Made by a program: the position numbers and the translations under genes | Assembly: GCA_903819975.1 (NCBI GenBank) | Contig: CAIJFI010000002.1 | Span: 1-64,000 of the forward strand | Direction of reading: 5' to 3' | DNA from: an uncultured Bacteroidota bacterium | Lineage (GTDB): Bacteria > Bacteroidota > Bacteroidia > Chitinophagales > Chitinophagaceae | Length of the DNA stretch: 64,000 nucleotides | The notes under the pieces: generated by a model | Seen by the model: the letters and a program-made list of their open reading frames with translations, nothing else | What the model was told of the DNA's origin: nothing | Databases searched by the model: none | Shown here: positions 40,157 to 47,728 of the stretch, one piece after another | Layout: the number at the start of each line of letters is the position of its first letter | Position numbering within the stretch: position 1 is the first letter of the stretch

Positions 40157-40567
40157 TTAGTTAGTGATAGCCACTGGTTGGTTTTTATTTGCTTCGGCAT
40201 TATCCTTGTATTTAGAAGGACATTTAAGCACAATAGCAGAACATTCAAATGTATCTCCTTGTACCTTTCCTTTTAAAACAAGTCGCTCCGATTTTTCCAT
40301 ATCTGTTGGCATGGTGTTATGATACACAACATTGATATGCCCGCCTAAACTATCTTGCACACCAAATTTTAATAAATTAGGATCTTTAACAGGATCGTAT
40401 TCAACAGGAACTGATTTGTCCATCTTCACAATTAAGTTCAAAAACTTACCCTGTTTCTGCTTTGCAGAACCTATTGTTTCATAACTACTTAAATCGCCAG
40501 TATAGCTAATTAGTACTACTATCGCAACTGCAATAAGTACCAATAAAATAATGTGAGTTTTCTTCAT
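40157..40567 (-). CDS. ccmE: Cytochrome c maturation heme chaperone CcmE, CxxxY variant
   Basis: 136 residues with an N-terminal membrane anchor (7-22) and a periplasmic OB-fold domain ending in a flexible tail. In classical CcmE a histidine within HxxxY (His130 in E. coli) binds heme covalently. Here the aligned position is Cys116 in CPSKY (116-120), giving a CxxxY motif. Cysteine variants are known from some archaea and deltaproteobacteria; the tyrosine is kept. The downstream ccmF on the same strand supports the assignment. The gene is divergent from the membrane protein at 40632. A TAACTTTG box (40572-40579) matches the promoter consensus but is only 5 bp from the ATG, so it may be fortuitous. 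Confidence 0.9.
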   Translation of the reverse strand: MKKTHIILLVLIAVAIVVLISYTGDLSSYETIGSAKQKQGKFLNLIVKMDKSVPVEYDPVKDPNLLKFGVQDSLGGHINVVYHNTMPTDMEKSERLVLKGKVQGDTFECSAIVLKCPSKYKDNAEANKNQPVAITN

Positions 40568-40631
40568 GACACAAAGTTAACCAAATGGGCTTAAATTGCA
40601 CCAAAATTTACCTATCTCATAAACACATTTT

Positions 40632-41201
40632 ATGCGCATTTTCGACTATATCATTGTATGCAAAAGTCCCGATTTTAAAAACGTTGACCGTATTAGCCAG
40701 TTTATGTTACTATTAAGCGTTGCAGGCTTCTCTTTTGGCATTTACAAAGGCTTTTTTGTAAAACCTGCGTTAATTATTGCAATTATGACATCGGTCATTT
40801 GTTGGACTATTTTTTGCTTATATCAAAAAAAGCAAGGGGGTGTTCCATATTACCGTTTGGGGCTATTATTCGCAAGCTGGGGCTGGTTTCTAATGCCAAA
40901 TGCGTTAATTATTTCAGGAATATATTTAATAGGCGCCTTATTTGAACGCCAGGTTAAATTTCCATACGAAATTGCCTTTGATCCAGCAGGTATTGTGATT
41001 AACACTTTCCCAAAAAAGCATATCCCATGGATTGCCTTACAAAATGCACTAATTAAGGACGATGTGATTACCATAGATTTTAAGAACAACAAAATCATTC
41101 AAAAGGACATTAATGAGCCAGTAAGCGAGTCTGTAACCAATGAATTTAATGCCTTTTGTGCCGAACAAATTGCTAATTCATCACAAATTGCTACTAATTA
41201 A
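40632..41201 (+). CDS. Uncharacterised membrane protein with possible PH-like C-terminal domain
   Basis: 189 residues; not recognised as a named family. Three or four hydrophobic segments occupy about residues 22-110 (FMLLLSVAGFSFGIY, ALIIAIMTSVICWTIF, LGLLFASWGWFLMPN, LIISGIYLIGALF). The cytoplasmic C-terminal domain of about 75 residues (YEIAFDPAGIVINTFPKKHIPWIALQNAL and IDFKNNKIIQKDI) resembles the small bacterial PH-like domains found after membrane segments. It starts a same-strand run with the radical SAM gene 33 bp downstream. Confidence 0.7.
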   Translation: MRIFDYIIVCKSPDFKNVDRISQFMLLLSVAGFSFGIYKGFFVKPALIIAIMTSVICWTIFCLYQKKQGGVPYYRLGLLFASWGWFLMPNALIISGIYLIGALFERQVKFPYEIAFDPAGIVINTFPKKHIPWIALQNALIKDDVITIDFKNNKIIQKDINEPVSESVTNEFNAFCAEQIANSSQIATN

Positions 41202-41234
41202 TTCCAAATTCAAGCTAATTATTACCTTTATCCA

Positions 41235-42539
41235 ATGTCATTACAAACATCTCCTTACTTATTATACTCGGATGGCGAAGGCCAAATTTTTGAAGACACT
41301 AGTTTATATACTGCTGGTCGTGCAGGTTGGGATGCCTATCCTATTCCTGTAGAAGATTGGATTGAACTACCCGAAGGTGGAAATTTATACGAATTACCAG
41401 GCCGAAGAGGTATTGGCATTGACGTTGAAACAGGCGAAATGCGTCTTTGTGAATTAGGTTGGGCCGTAGCTGCTTTTATTCCACCAGCACATACTGGCTT
41501 ATATGTTTCAGCATATGAAACAATGGAGGAAGATGCTCCAACACTACCATTATTTTGTTATACTGCAGTGGGTTGGTTAGATGGTAAAAATTATGTGCCT
41601 GCAGTGCGTATCGAAAAAGATATTAGACAAGATTGCGAAGGATATGATCAGGATACGATAGATTCAGGAACACAAAAATTACTTTCTCTTTATAGTCAAA
41701 ACCGTTTGGTTAAACACTTAATGGAGAACTGTTGTCAAACCTATACATGTCCTGCTGCACGTAATTTAGCAATGGGCCGTTGGGAATGTCCAATCCCTAT
41801 TTCTCCAGCATGTAATGCCAATTGTATTGGATGTATTTCCTTCCAACCACAGGAGGAAGAAATTATTTCAACACAAGACCGTTTAACATTTAAGCCAACA
41901 GCAGCAGAGGTTGTAGAGTATACAGTGCCGCATTTAATGAGTGCGCCTTTCCCAATTGTAAGCTTTGGTCAAGGTTGTGAAGGGGAACCATTATTAATGT
42001 GGGAGACCATTAAAGAAGCAATCATTGAAATAAGAAAACATACCGATAAAGGAAGTATTAATATTAACTCTAACGGCTCTAATCCAAAAGCAGTTACAGA
42101 ATTAGCTGCTGTAGGTTTGGATAGCTTACGCGTTAGTTTGAACTCGGCACGTGAAGATGTTTACAATTCCTATTACCGACCTAACAATTACACTTTTGCA
42201 GATATTAAAGAAAGTATTCGTGTGATGTCGGCAGCGGGTAAATGGACTAGCATTAACTACTTTGTTTTTCCAGGCATGACTGATAGCATTGAGGAGTATG
42301 AAGCTTTAAGAAAACTAATTAAAGAAACAGGATTAAAAATGATTCAGTGGAGAAATTTTAATATTGATCCAGACTGGTATTTAGGAAAAATTGGATTTAC
42401 AGAGATGGGTGAAATTATGGGCATCAAACAAATGATGGAATTAATTCAAGAAGAATTCCCTGATTTGAAATTTGGTTACTATAATCCTCCAATTGAAAGA
42501 ATTAAAGGAGACTTTACCCAAAACTTTGCGCACCATTGA
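41235..42539 (+). CDS. Radical SAM enzyme of unknown function with cysteine-rich pre-domain
   Basis: 434 residues. The canonical CxxxCxxC 4Fe-4S motif is CNANCIGC (Cys193, 197, 200), about 190 residues in rather than near the N-terminus. A distinct leading domain (1-160, with GRRGIGIDVETGEMRLCELGW) precedes it. Between the two domains lie further cysteines, Cys166, 167, 172 and 185, in NCCQTYTC and GRWECPIP, enough for another iron-sulfur or zinc site. The radical SAM core continues with SFGQGCEGEPLL and INSNGSNPKAV, a GEP-type SAM-binding segment. The substrate is unknown. No small precursor peptide gene is adjacent, so a RiPP role is not supported. The stop overlaps the next start by 4 bp. 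Confidence 0.9.
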   Translation: MSLQTSPYLLYSDGEGQIFEDTSLYTAGRAGWDAYPIPVEDWIELPEGGNLYELPGRRGIGIDVETGEMRLCELGWAVAAFIPPAHTGLYVSAYETMEEDAPTLPLFCYTAVGWLDGKNYVPAVRIEKDIRQDCEGYDQDTIDSGTQKLLSLYSQNRLVKHLMENCCQTYTCPAARNLAMGRWECPIPISPACNANCIGCISFQPQEEEIISTQDRLTFKPTAAEVVEYTVPHLMSAPFPIVSFGQGCEGEPLLMWETIKEAIIEIRKHTDKGSININSNGSNPKAVTELAAVGLDSLRVSLNSAREDVYNSYYRPNNYTFADIKESIRVMSAAGKWTSINYFVFPGMTDSIEEYEALRKLIKETGLKMIQWRNFNIDPDWYLGKIGFTEMGEIMGIKQMMELIQEEFPDLKFGYYNPPIERIKGDFTQNFAHH

Positions 42540-43453
42540 GAAGAACCAATCAAATAGGTGCTGCGCTTGCCATTAGCTCAACAATAATTTGGTCCGGCAA
42601 TTTTATTGTGTCACGTTATGCAATACATTTAGCAGGTCCAACTAGTCTTGCTTTTTTTAGATGGACTACCGCCACAATTTTCATGTTGCCTTTTGCATTC
42701 AATAACTTGAAACGCGAATGGCACATCTTCAAACAAAACAAGTTGTACTTTTTCTTAATGGGACTAGTTGGCTTTGCTATATACAATACCTTTATTTATA
42801 CAGCTGGCCATTATGCTACTGCAATAAATATGGCGCTATTCGGATCCACTGTAAACCCAATAGTAGCAGCATTATTAGGCGCATGGCTTGTAAATGAAAA
42901 ACTACATTGGAAAAATATTTCTGGAATTATTCTTTGTATCATAGGTACACTTTATTTATTAACTAAAGGTGAATGGAGTAATATTTTACATTTTCAATTT
43001 GGAGTTGGAGACTTGTGGATGATTGCAGCGGGCTTTTGTTTTGGAACATACAATGTATTTGTAAAAAAGAAGCCTGTTGGAATTTCTAATAATAGTTTTT
43101 TATTATGTCTTTTTATTATAGGTGCTGTTTTATTGCTTCCTGCAGCTATTTACGAAATGAAATACATTCAACCTGTAGTTTATAATTCCAATTTATTATG
43201 GGTTGTCTTATATATTGGAATTGGCAATTCAACAATCTCCTATTTAATTTGGAGCAATGCAATACAAAAAATTGGCGCGGGAAAGGCTTCTTTATTTTTA
43301 ACATTAGGTCCTATTTTAAGTTCCTTTGAAGCGGTTTTATTTTTAAACGAAAGTTTTAATAAGGCGCAAATAATAAGTGGGTTGATTATAATTACTGGTA
43401 TCGTAATAAATACCTGGCCAACGCGTATTAAACCCATTGTTCAACAAGACTAA
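42536..43453 (+). CDS. EamA/DMT-superfamily transporter
   Basis: 305 residues with ten predicted membrane helices in two EamA repeats. Typical features are SSTIIWSGNFIVSRYAI in helix 1, FFRWTTATIFMLPFAF in helix 2, and the paired glycine-rich helices (LLGAWLVNEKLHWKNISGIILCIIGTLYLL, named here by positions 112-142). The second repeat ends EAVLFLNESFNKAQIISGLIIITGIVINTW. Members export amino acids, metabolites or drugs; no substrate can be read from the sequence. The start is TTG, overlapping the stop of the radical SAM gene by 4 bp, which implies translational coupling. It could export the product of that enzyme. Confidence 0.92.
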   Translation: MRRTNQIGAALAISSTIIWSGNFIVSRYAIHLAGPTSLAFFRWTTATIFMLPFAFNNLKREWHIFKQNKLYFFLMGLVGFAIYNTFIYTAGHYATAINMALFGSTVNPIVAALLGAWLVNEKLHWKNISGIILCIIGTLYLLTKGEWSNILHFQFGVGDLWMIAAGFCFGTYNVFVKKKPVGISNNSFLLCLFIIGAVLLLPAAIYEMKYIQPVVYNSNLLWVVLYIGIGNSTISYLIWSNAIQKIGAGKASLFLTLGPILSSFEAVLFLNESFNKAQIISGLIIITGIVINTWPTRIKPIVQQD

Positions 43454-43456
43454 CTA

Positions 43457-44218
43457 ATGAGTACTACGATTATATTACTTTGCATTATTGCATTTTTTGC
43501 TGGGTTTGTAGACGCAATCGTAGGTGGTGGCGGACTTATTCAAACACCTGCAGGACTTATTTTACTATCAAATAATACGGTCGCACAAGTAATTGGTTCG
43601 CTTAAAATCCCTTCCTTCACTGGAACTTTTTTTGCAGCTAAAACCTACCTAAAGAAAATCAAGATCCCAATTGCCAGATTACTTCTATTTACAAGTATAG
43701 CATTCATTGCCTCTTTTACTGGATCACTTTGCTTGACTAAGGTTAGTAATCAGTTTATGAAACCGGTTATTTTAGTAGTGCTAGTACTGGTTGCTATTTA
43801 TACTTTTACTAAGAAAAATTTTGGACAAGAGACAAACAATCAAGCACTAAATTTCCCTTGGTATAAAGGTGCATTTATTTGTTTGGCACTTGGATTTTAC
43901 GATGGTTTTATTGGGCCAGGTGCAGGTAGTTTATTAGTGATTGTATTTATTAGTTGGTTAGGTTTTGATTTTTTGCAAGCAAATGCGCATGCTAAAGTGG
44001 TGAATCTCGCAACCAATTTGGGTTCTATATTACTCTTTTCGCTTAAAGGATCCATTTTATGGCCTATTGCCATCCCAATGGCAATTTGTAATGCAATTGG
44101 GGGTATTGTAGGTTCTAGAATGGCAATGACTAAGGGAAATAAGTTTATCCGATCTGTTTTTCTTATCGTTATTATAGGAACGCTTTGCAGATTGGGTTAT
44201 GATGTATTTTTGCATTAA
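43457..44218 (+). CDS. TSUP (TauE/SafE-family) membrane transporter
   Basis: 253 residues with about eight membrane helices. The family hallmark AFFAGFVDAIVGGGGLIQTPAGLIL forms the first repeat, and the matching second-repeat motif LGFYDGFIGPGAGSLLVIVFI lies at about 142-162. TSUP proteins move sulfite, sulfoacetate or other small organosulfur and carboxylic anions, usually outward. The substrate here is unknown. It starts 3 bp after the EamA gene and 9 bp before the TonB-like gene, deep inside a probable operon. Confidence 0.93.
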   Translation: MSTTIILLCIIAFFAGFVDAIVGGGGLIQTPAGLILLSNNTVAQVIGSLKIPSFTGTFFAAKTYLKKIKIPIARLLLFTSIAFIASFTGSLCLTKVSNQFMKPVILVVLVLVAIYTFTKKNFGQETNNQALNFPWYKGAFICLALGFYDGFIGPGAGSLLVIVFISWLGFDFLQANAHAKVVNLATNLGSILLFSLKGSILWPIAIPMAICNAIGGIVGSRMAMTKGNKFIRSVFLIVIIGTLCRLGYDVFLH

Positions 44219-44227
44219 TTTTAAACC

Positions 44228-45010
44228 ATGCAATTAAGCTTCGAACAACAAAAGAATATTAAAGCTAGTGTGTATACTACCATCATTTGTATACTACTTA
44301 GTTTGTTATTTGTTTTATTGCAATGGAATCAAACCCCTCCTATTATTACTCCTCCTCAGCCAAGCTATATGGAAGTTAATTTAGGAAATAGTGAAACAGG
44401 ATTAGGCGAAACACCACCACTAAGTAAAGAAGCACCAGCACCCGAGGTTGGAAGTACTAAACAAAAAACAGTTAAAGCAGACAACAACACCGTTAATACA
44501 ACCATTAATTCCAATGATGTTAACGACCAAGCTGTAAATGCTAAAAAAACAACAAAACATACTAAAGCAATACCTGTTGCTCCTAGCCCAAAGCCAAAAG
44601 CAATGATGGGAAAATATGCAGGAGGAAATGGCAAAGGTGGGAATAATCAGGATAGTTATAATAATGTAAAGGATCAGGGTATTGCAGGTGGTAAAGGTGA
44701 CCAAGGTGTTGCCAATGGAAGCATCAACGGCAAATCATATACCGGCACTGGCGGTCCTTTTGTAACAAAGGGCGACAGACATGTGACTAAAGTGTATTCA
44801 TTTAATGGTGATGTAGAAGCCGCAACTATTTATGCCGATATCGAAGTGAGCCCATCTGGAAGTGGTCGCTTTGTTCAAATTGTAAAAGGTTCTTCGTCCA
44901 ACGATAGTAAATATAAAAAAGCAATCATTGAGTATTTGACTAAAATAAGTTTCAATGCTGCCGATCATAGTTCTGTTGTAACTGTGAAATTTAAATTTGA
45001 AGTTCAATAA
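44228..45010 (+). CDS. TonB-like membrane-anchored energy-transducer protein
   Basis: 260 residues. A short cytoplasmic start is followed by one membrane helix (about 15-32). A periplasmic linker rich in Pro, Lys, Asn and Gly comes next (PPIITPPQPSYMEVNLG, APSPKPKAMMGKYAGGNGKGG). A folded C-terminal domain of about 80 residues ends VTVKFKFEV. The layout matches Bacteroidota TonB/TolA-type proteins, although the classical TonB C-terminal signature is weak. The phrase YMEVNLG after the anchor is common in such proteins. TonB couples the proton gradient at the inner membrane to outer-membrane transport. No ExbB/ExbD genes are adjacent. It lies 5 bp before folC. Confidence 0.72.
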   Translation: MQLSFEQQKNIKASVYTTIICILLSLLFVLLQWNQTPPIITPPQPSYMEVNLGNSETGLGETPPLSKEAPAPEVGSTKQKTVKADNNTVNTTINSNDVNDQAVNAKKTTKHTKAIPVAPSPKPKAMMGKYAGGNGKGGNNQDSYNNVKDQGIAGGKGDQGVANGSINGKSYTGTGGPFVTKGDRHVTKVYSFNGDVEAATIYADIEVSPSGSGRFVQIVKGSSSNDSKYKKAIIEYLTKISFNAADHSSVVTVKFKFEVQ

Positions 45011-45015
45011 TTCAT

Positions 45016-46335
45016 ATGTCCTATCAAGACACCATTGACTATTTATATAGTCGCTTACCTATGTTTAGCCGAATAGGTGCTGCTGCCATTAAAAATAATT
45101 TGGACAATACCAACGCGATATGTGATTTCTTAGGCAAACCTCAACATAAATTCAAAACTATTCATGTTGCAGGCACCAATGGCAAGGGTTCAACTAGCCA
45201 TATGTTAGCTAGTATATTTCAAGAAGCAGGTTACAAAACGGGTTTATATACATCTCCACATTTATACGATTTTAGAGAACGCATCAAAGTAAATGGTCAA
45301 ATGTGCCCGCGTGATTTTGTTACTTCATTCACTAATCGCATGAAAGGATTAATAGATAAAATTGAACCTTCCTTTTTTGAGCTTACTGTGGGTATGGCAT
45401 TTGAATATTTTGCTCTAGAAAAATGTGATATCGCTATTATTGAAACGGGATTGGGAGGAAGACTAGATAGTACCAATGTAATTAGCCCCGAGCTTTCTAT
45501 TATTACCAATATAGGATGGGATCATATGGCTTTATTAGGAAACACATTGTCTGAAATAGCCAATGAAAAAGCGGGCATCATAAAAGCAGATACACCAATA
45601 GTAATTAGCGAATCAATTACCGAAACGAAATCTGTATTTGAGCAAACAGCATCGTCGTTAAATGCACCAATATATTTTGCAGAAGATTTCATTGAATTTA
45701 ATTCATTTCAAAATAATTGGCATACTTCCCTATTTGAATTTACACAACCATTAATTCATTATTTAGATGCACCATTATTTCCAAAGTCATTTACAGTTGA
45801 ATGTGATTTGCCAGGAAAATATCAACATAAAAATTTAAAAGGTGTTTTAGTGGCAACGCAATTACTCTCTACAATGGGCTGGAAACTGAATGCTAATAAG
45901 GTTTTAAAGGCCTTATTAAATGTAAAGAAAAACACAGGCTTAATGGGCCGCTGGGAGTGTATTCAAAATAATCCTAGAGTTATTTTGGACGTTGCGCATA
46001 ACGAACATGGCATTCATGCATTACTTGAACAACTTGAAACCATTCATTATAATCAGTTACATATTATAACAGGAATGGTTAAAGATAAAGATGTGGATGC
46101 TGTATTAAAATTGCTTCCAACAAAGGCGCTTTACTATTATACACAATCTCATATTCCAAGAGCCCTTCCTGCAAGCGAATTGGCAGCAAAGGGAAATGCA
46201 CTTGGCCATGTTGGTGAAACCTACCAAGACGTGAATATTGCGATTGCGGCTGCAAATAAAAACGCCAACCACAATGATTTGATTCTTGTGATTGGCAGTG
46301 TATTTTTAGTAGCAGAGGTTAATAGAAATATTTAA
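45016..46335 (+). CDS. folC: Bifunctional folylpolyglutamate synthase / dihydrofolate synthase
   Basis: 439 residues of the Mur-ligase superfamily. The P-loop HVAGTNGKGSTSHML begins at residue 50, and IIETGLGGRLDSTNVI and TNIGWDHMALLGNTLSEIANEKAGIIK are the other central-domain signatures. The C-terminal domain contains LMGRWECIQNNPRVILDVAHNEHG. FolC adds glutamate to dihydropteroate and to tetrahydrofolates in the cytoplasm. It is the last gene of the six-gene plus-strand run and converges on the YfiT gene with only 5 bp between the stops. Confidence 0.96.
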   Translation: MSYQDTIDYLYSRLPMFSRIGAAAIKNNLDNTNAICDFLGKPQHKFKTIHVAGTNGKGSTSHMLASIFQEAGYKTGLYTSPHLYDFRERIKVNGQMCPRDFVTSFTNRMKGLIDKIEPSFFELTVGMAFEYFALEKCDIAIIETGLGGRLDSTNVISPELSIITNIGWDHMALLGNTLSEIANEKAGIIKADTPIVISESITETKSVFEQTASSLNAPIYFAEDFIEFNSFQNNWHTSLFEFTQPLIHYLDAPLFPKSFTVECDLPGKYQHKNLKGVLVATQLLSTMGWKLNANKVLKALLNVKKNTGLMGRWECIQNNPRVILDVAHNEHGIHALLEQLETIHYNQLHIITGMVKDKDVDAVLKLLPTKALYYYTQSHIPRALPASELAAKGNALGHVGETYQDVNIAIAAANKNANHNDLILVIGSVFLVAEVNRNI

Positions 46336-46340
46336 ATATC

Positions 46341-46868
46341 CTACCACCCTTTTTGATCTCTTAACGCTTTGATATGTGCAATATGATGCTTGCCATGCCA
46401 TGCATAAATGGTAAATAAATCCCACACACTTACTTCTGCGTTACGAACTGGATGAAATAATTTTCTTTGCCATTGTTCGTCGGTTAAACTTGCTAATAAA
46501 TTAGCCCATCTTTCGTGTAAAGCATGCAATAAAGTAACCGAGTAGTTTAATGGAGTACCCAATACATCAGCTGTTTGTGACCAAGCATTTTCATCATAAG
46601 TTTTAATAGTTGGCACGTCCTCTGTCAAAGCCAATTTAAAACGTGTAAACGCATTCATATGACTGTCCGCTAAATGATGTACTACTTGATTTACAGTCCA
46701 GCCCCCTTCACGGTATGGTGTATCTAATTGTGCCTTATCTAAATTTAAAATGATATGCTCTAAATCCGATGGAGCAATCCTTAAATCTTGAATCCATTTG
46801 TTTTTTGTTTCTTCACTAAATGGCATTACTTGGTATTTTCCAATTGGATACTTTGGGTCTTGTGTCAT
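46341..46868 (-). CDS. YfiT/DinB-family metal-dependent thiol S-transferase (bacillithiol transferase-like)
   Basis: 175 residues, a four-helix DinB fold. The opening DPKYPIGKY and the segment YREGGWTVNQVVHHLADSHMNA are typical of the YfiT branch. The candidate metal ligands are His64/65 and the His161/His165 pair in WHGKHHIAHI. YfiT (BstA) of Bacillus transfers bacillithiol to electrophiles; many Bacteroidota have the bacillithiol route, but no biosynthesis gene is in the window, so the thiol used is inference. The gene lies 26 bp downstream of the ABC ATPase gene and is probably co-transcribed with it. Confidence 0.88.
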   Translation of the reverse strand: MTQDPKYPIGKYQVMPFSEETKNKWIQDLRIAPSDLEHIILNLDKAQLDTPYREGGWTVNQVVHHLADSHMNAFTRFKLALTEDVPTIKTYDENAWSQTADVLGTPLNYSVTLLHALHERWANLLASLTDEQWQRKLFHPVRNAEVSVWDLFTIYAWHGKHHIAHIKALRDQKGW

Positions 46869-46894
46869 ATTATATCTGAGGTTTAAATTATTAA

Positions 46895-47659
46895 TTAATC
46901 AGCTCTCCATTCTTTGCCGGTCAAATGGATAAACACATCTTCTAAATTAGCTAGTTTTACTTCCTTTTCTTTTTCAAATCCTGTAGCAACTAACTTGTCA
47001 ATTAAAGCATTCGGAGTATTAATAGCAACAATATTACCACTATCTACAATGGCCACTCTATCACATAAAATTTCGGCCTCGTCCATATAATGCGTTGTAA
47101 TAATAACTGTGGTACCGTTATCTCTAATTTCTTTAATTAAGTCCCATAAATTACGGCGAGCTTGAGGATCTAGTCCTGTTGTAGGTTCGTCTAGGAATAT
47201 TATTTTAGGTTTATTAATAAGGGTTGTAGCAATAGAAAATCTTTGCTTTTGCCCCCCACTCATTTCCTTGTATTTTGACTTTGCCTTATCTTCTAAATTC
47301 ACTTTTTTCAAAAGTGTAGCAGGATCTACATCACTCTGATATAAACCAACAAACAAGTGAATTAACTCAGTCAAATTTAAATTGGGATAGAATCCAGATG
47401 TCTGTAATTGAACTCCTATAATCTTTTTAATTTCCTCTGGTGATTCATCTAAATTTAAACCATCAACAATCACTTCTCCACTAGTTTTTTCTCTAAGTGT
47501 TTCAATAATTTCAAGCGTTGTTGATTTTCCAGCACCATTAGGGCCTAATAACCCAAAAATTTCACCTTCGTATACCTCAAAACTAATTCCTTTAACAGCA
47601 ACAAAATCGCCATAGGTTTTAACCAAGTCTTTAACGGTGATAATTGCGGAAGCTTGCAT
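46895..47659 (-). CDS. ABC transporter ATP-binding protein (ABC-2/DrrA type)
   Basis: 254 residues. Walker A is GPNGAGKST (39-47), the Q-loop is VQLQTSGFYPNL, the signature is MSGGQKQR (about 134-141), Walker B is IIFLDEPTTGLD, and the switch His is in ITTHYMDEAE. The C-terminus (VKLANLEDVFIHLTGKEWR) is typical of exporters paired with ABC-2 permeases. No permease gene is adjacent on either side: YfiT follows and purK is divergent. The partner must therefore be elsewhere in the genome. A TAAATTTG box at 47680-47687 lies 21 bp upstream of the start. Confidence 0.93.
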   Translation of the reverse strand: MQASAIITVKDLVKTYGDFVAVKGISFEVYEGEIFGLLGPNGAGKSTTLEIIETLREKTSGEVIVDGLNLDESPEEIKKIIGVQLQTSGFYPNLNLTELIHLFVGLYQSDVDPATLLKKVNLEDKAKSKYKEMSGGQKQRFSIATTLINKPKIIFLDEPTTGLDPQARRNLWDLIKEIRDNGTTVIITTHYMDEAEILCDRVAIVDSGNIVAINTPNALIDKLVATGFEKEKEVKLANLEDVFIHLTGKEWRAD

Positions 47660-47679
47660 ATTCTTTATATTGATCTAAA

Positions 47680-47709
47680 CAAATTTAGTTGCTTTTCGCC
47701 TTATCTTTG
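47680..47709. promoter_or_regulatory. Back-to-back TAnnTTTG promoter boxes between the ABC ATPase gene and purK
   Basis: TAAATTTG on the minus strand (47680-47687) and TATCTTTG on the plus strand (47702-47709) both match the Bacteroidota -7 consensus. They are 14 bp apart within a 69-bp divergent gap and lie about 20 bp from their respective start codons. The upstream parts of the two promoters must overlap, so polymerase binding at one may exclude the other. Confidence 0.5.
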
Positions 47710-47728
47710 ACAAAATAAATGGGAACTT

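Noticed and set aside
40572..40579. TAACTTTG promoter box for ccmE
   Set aside because: It is only 5 bp from the start codon, which would make the transcript nearly leaderless; kept as a note only.
41235..42539. RiPP-maturase interpretation of the radical SAM gene
   Set aside because: No short precursor gene or peptidase lies on either side, and the extra cysteines sit before, not after, the SAM domain as in SPASM proteins.
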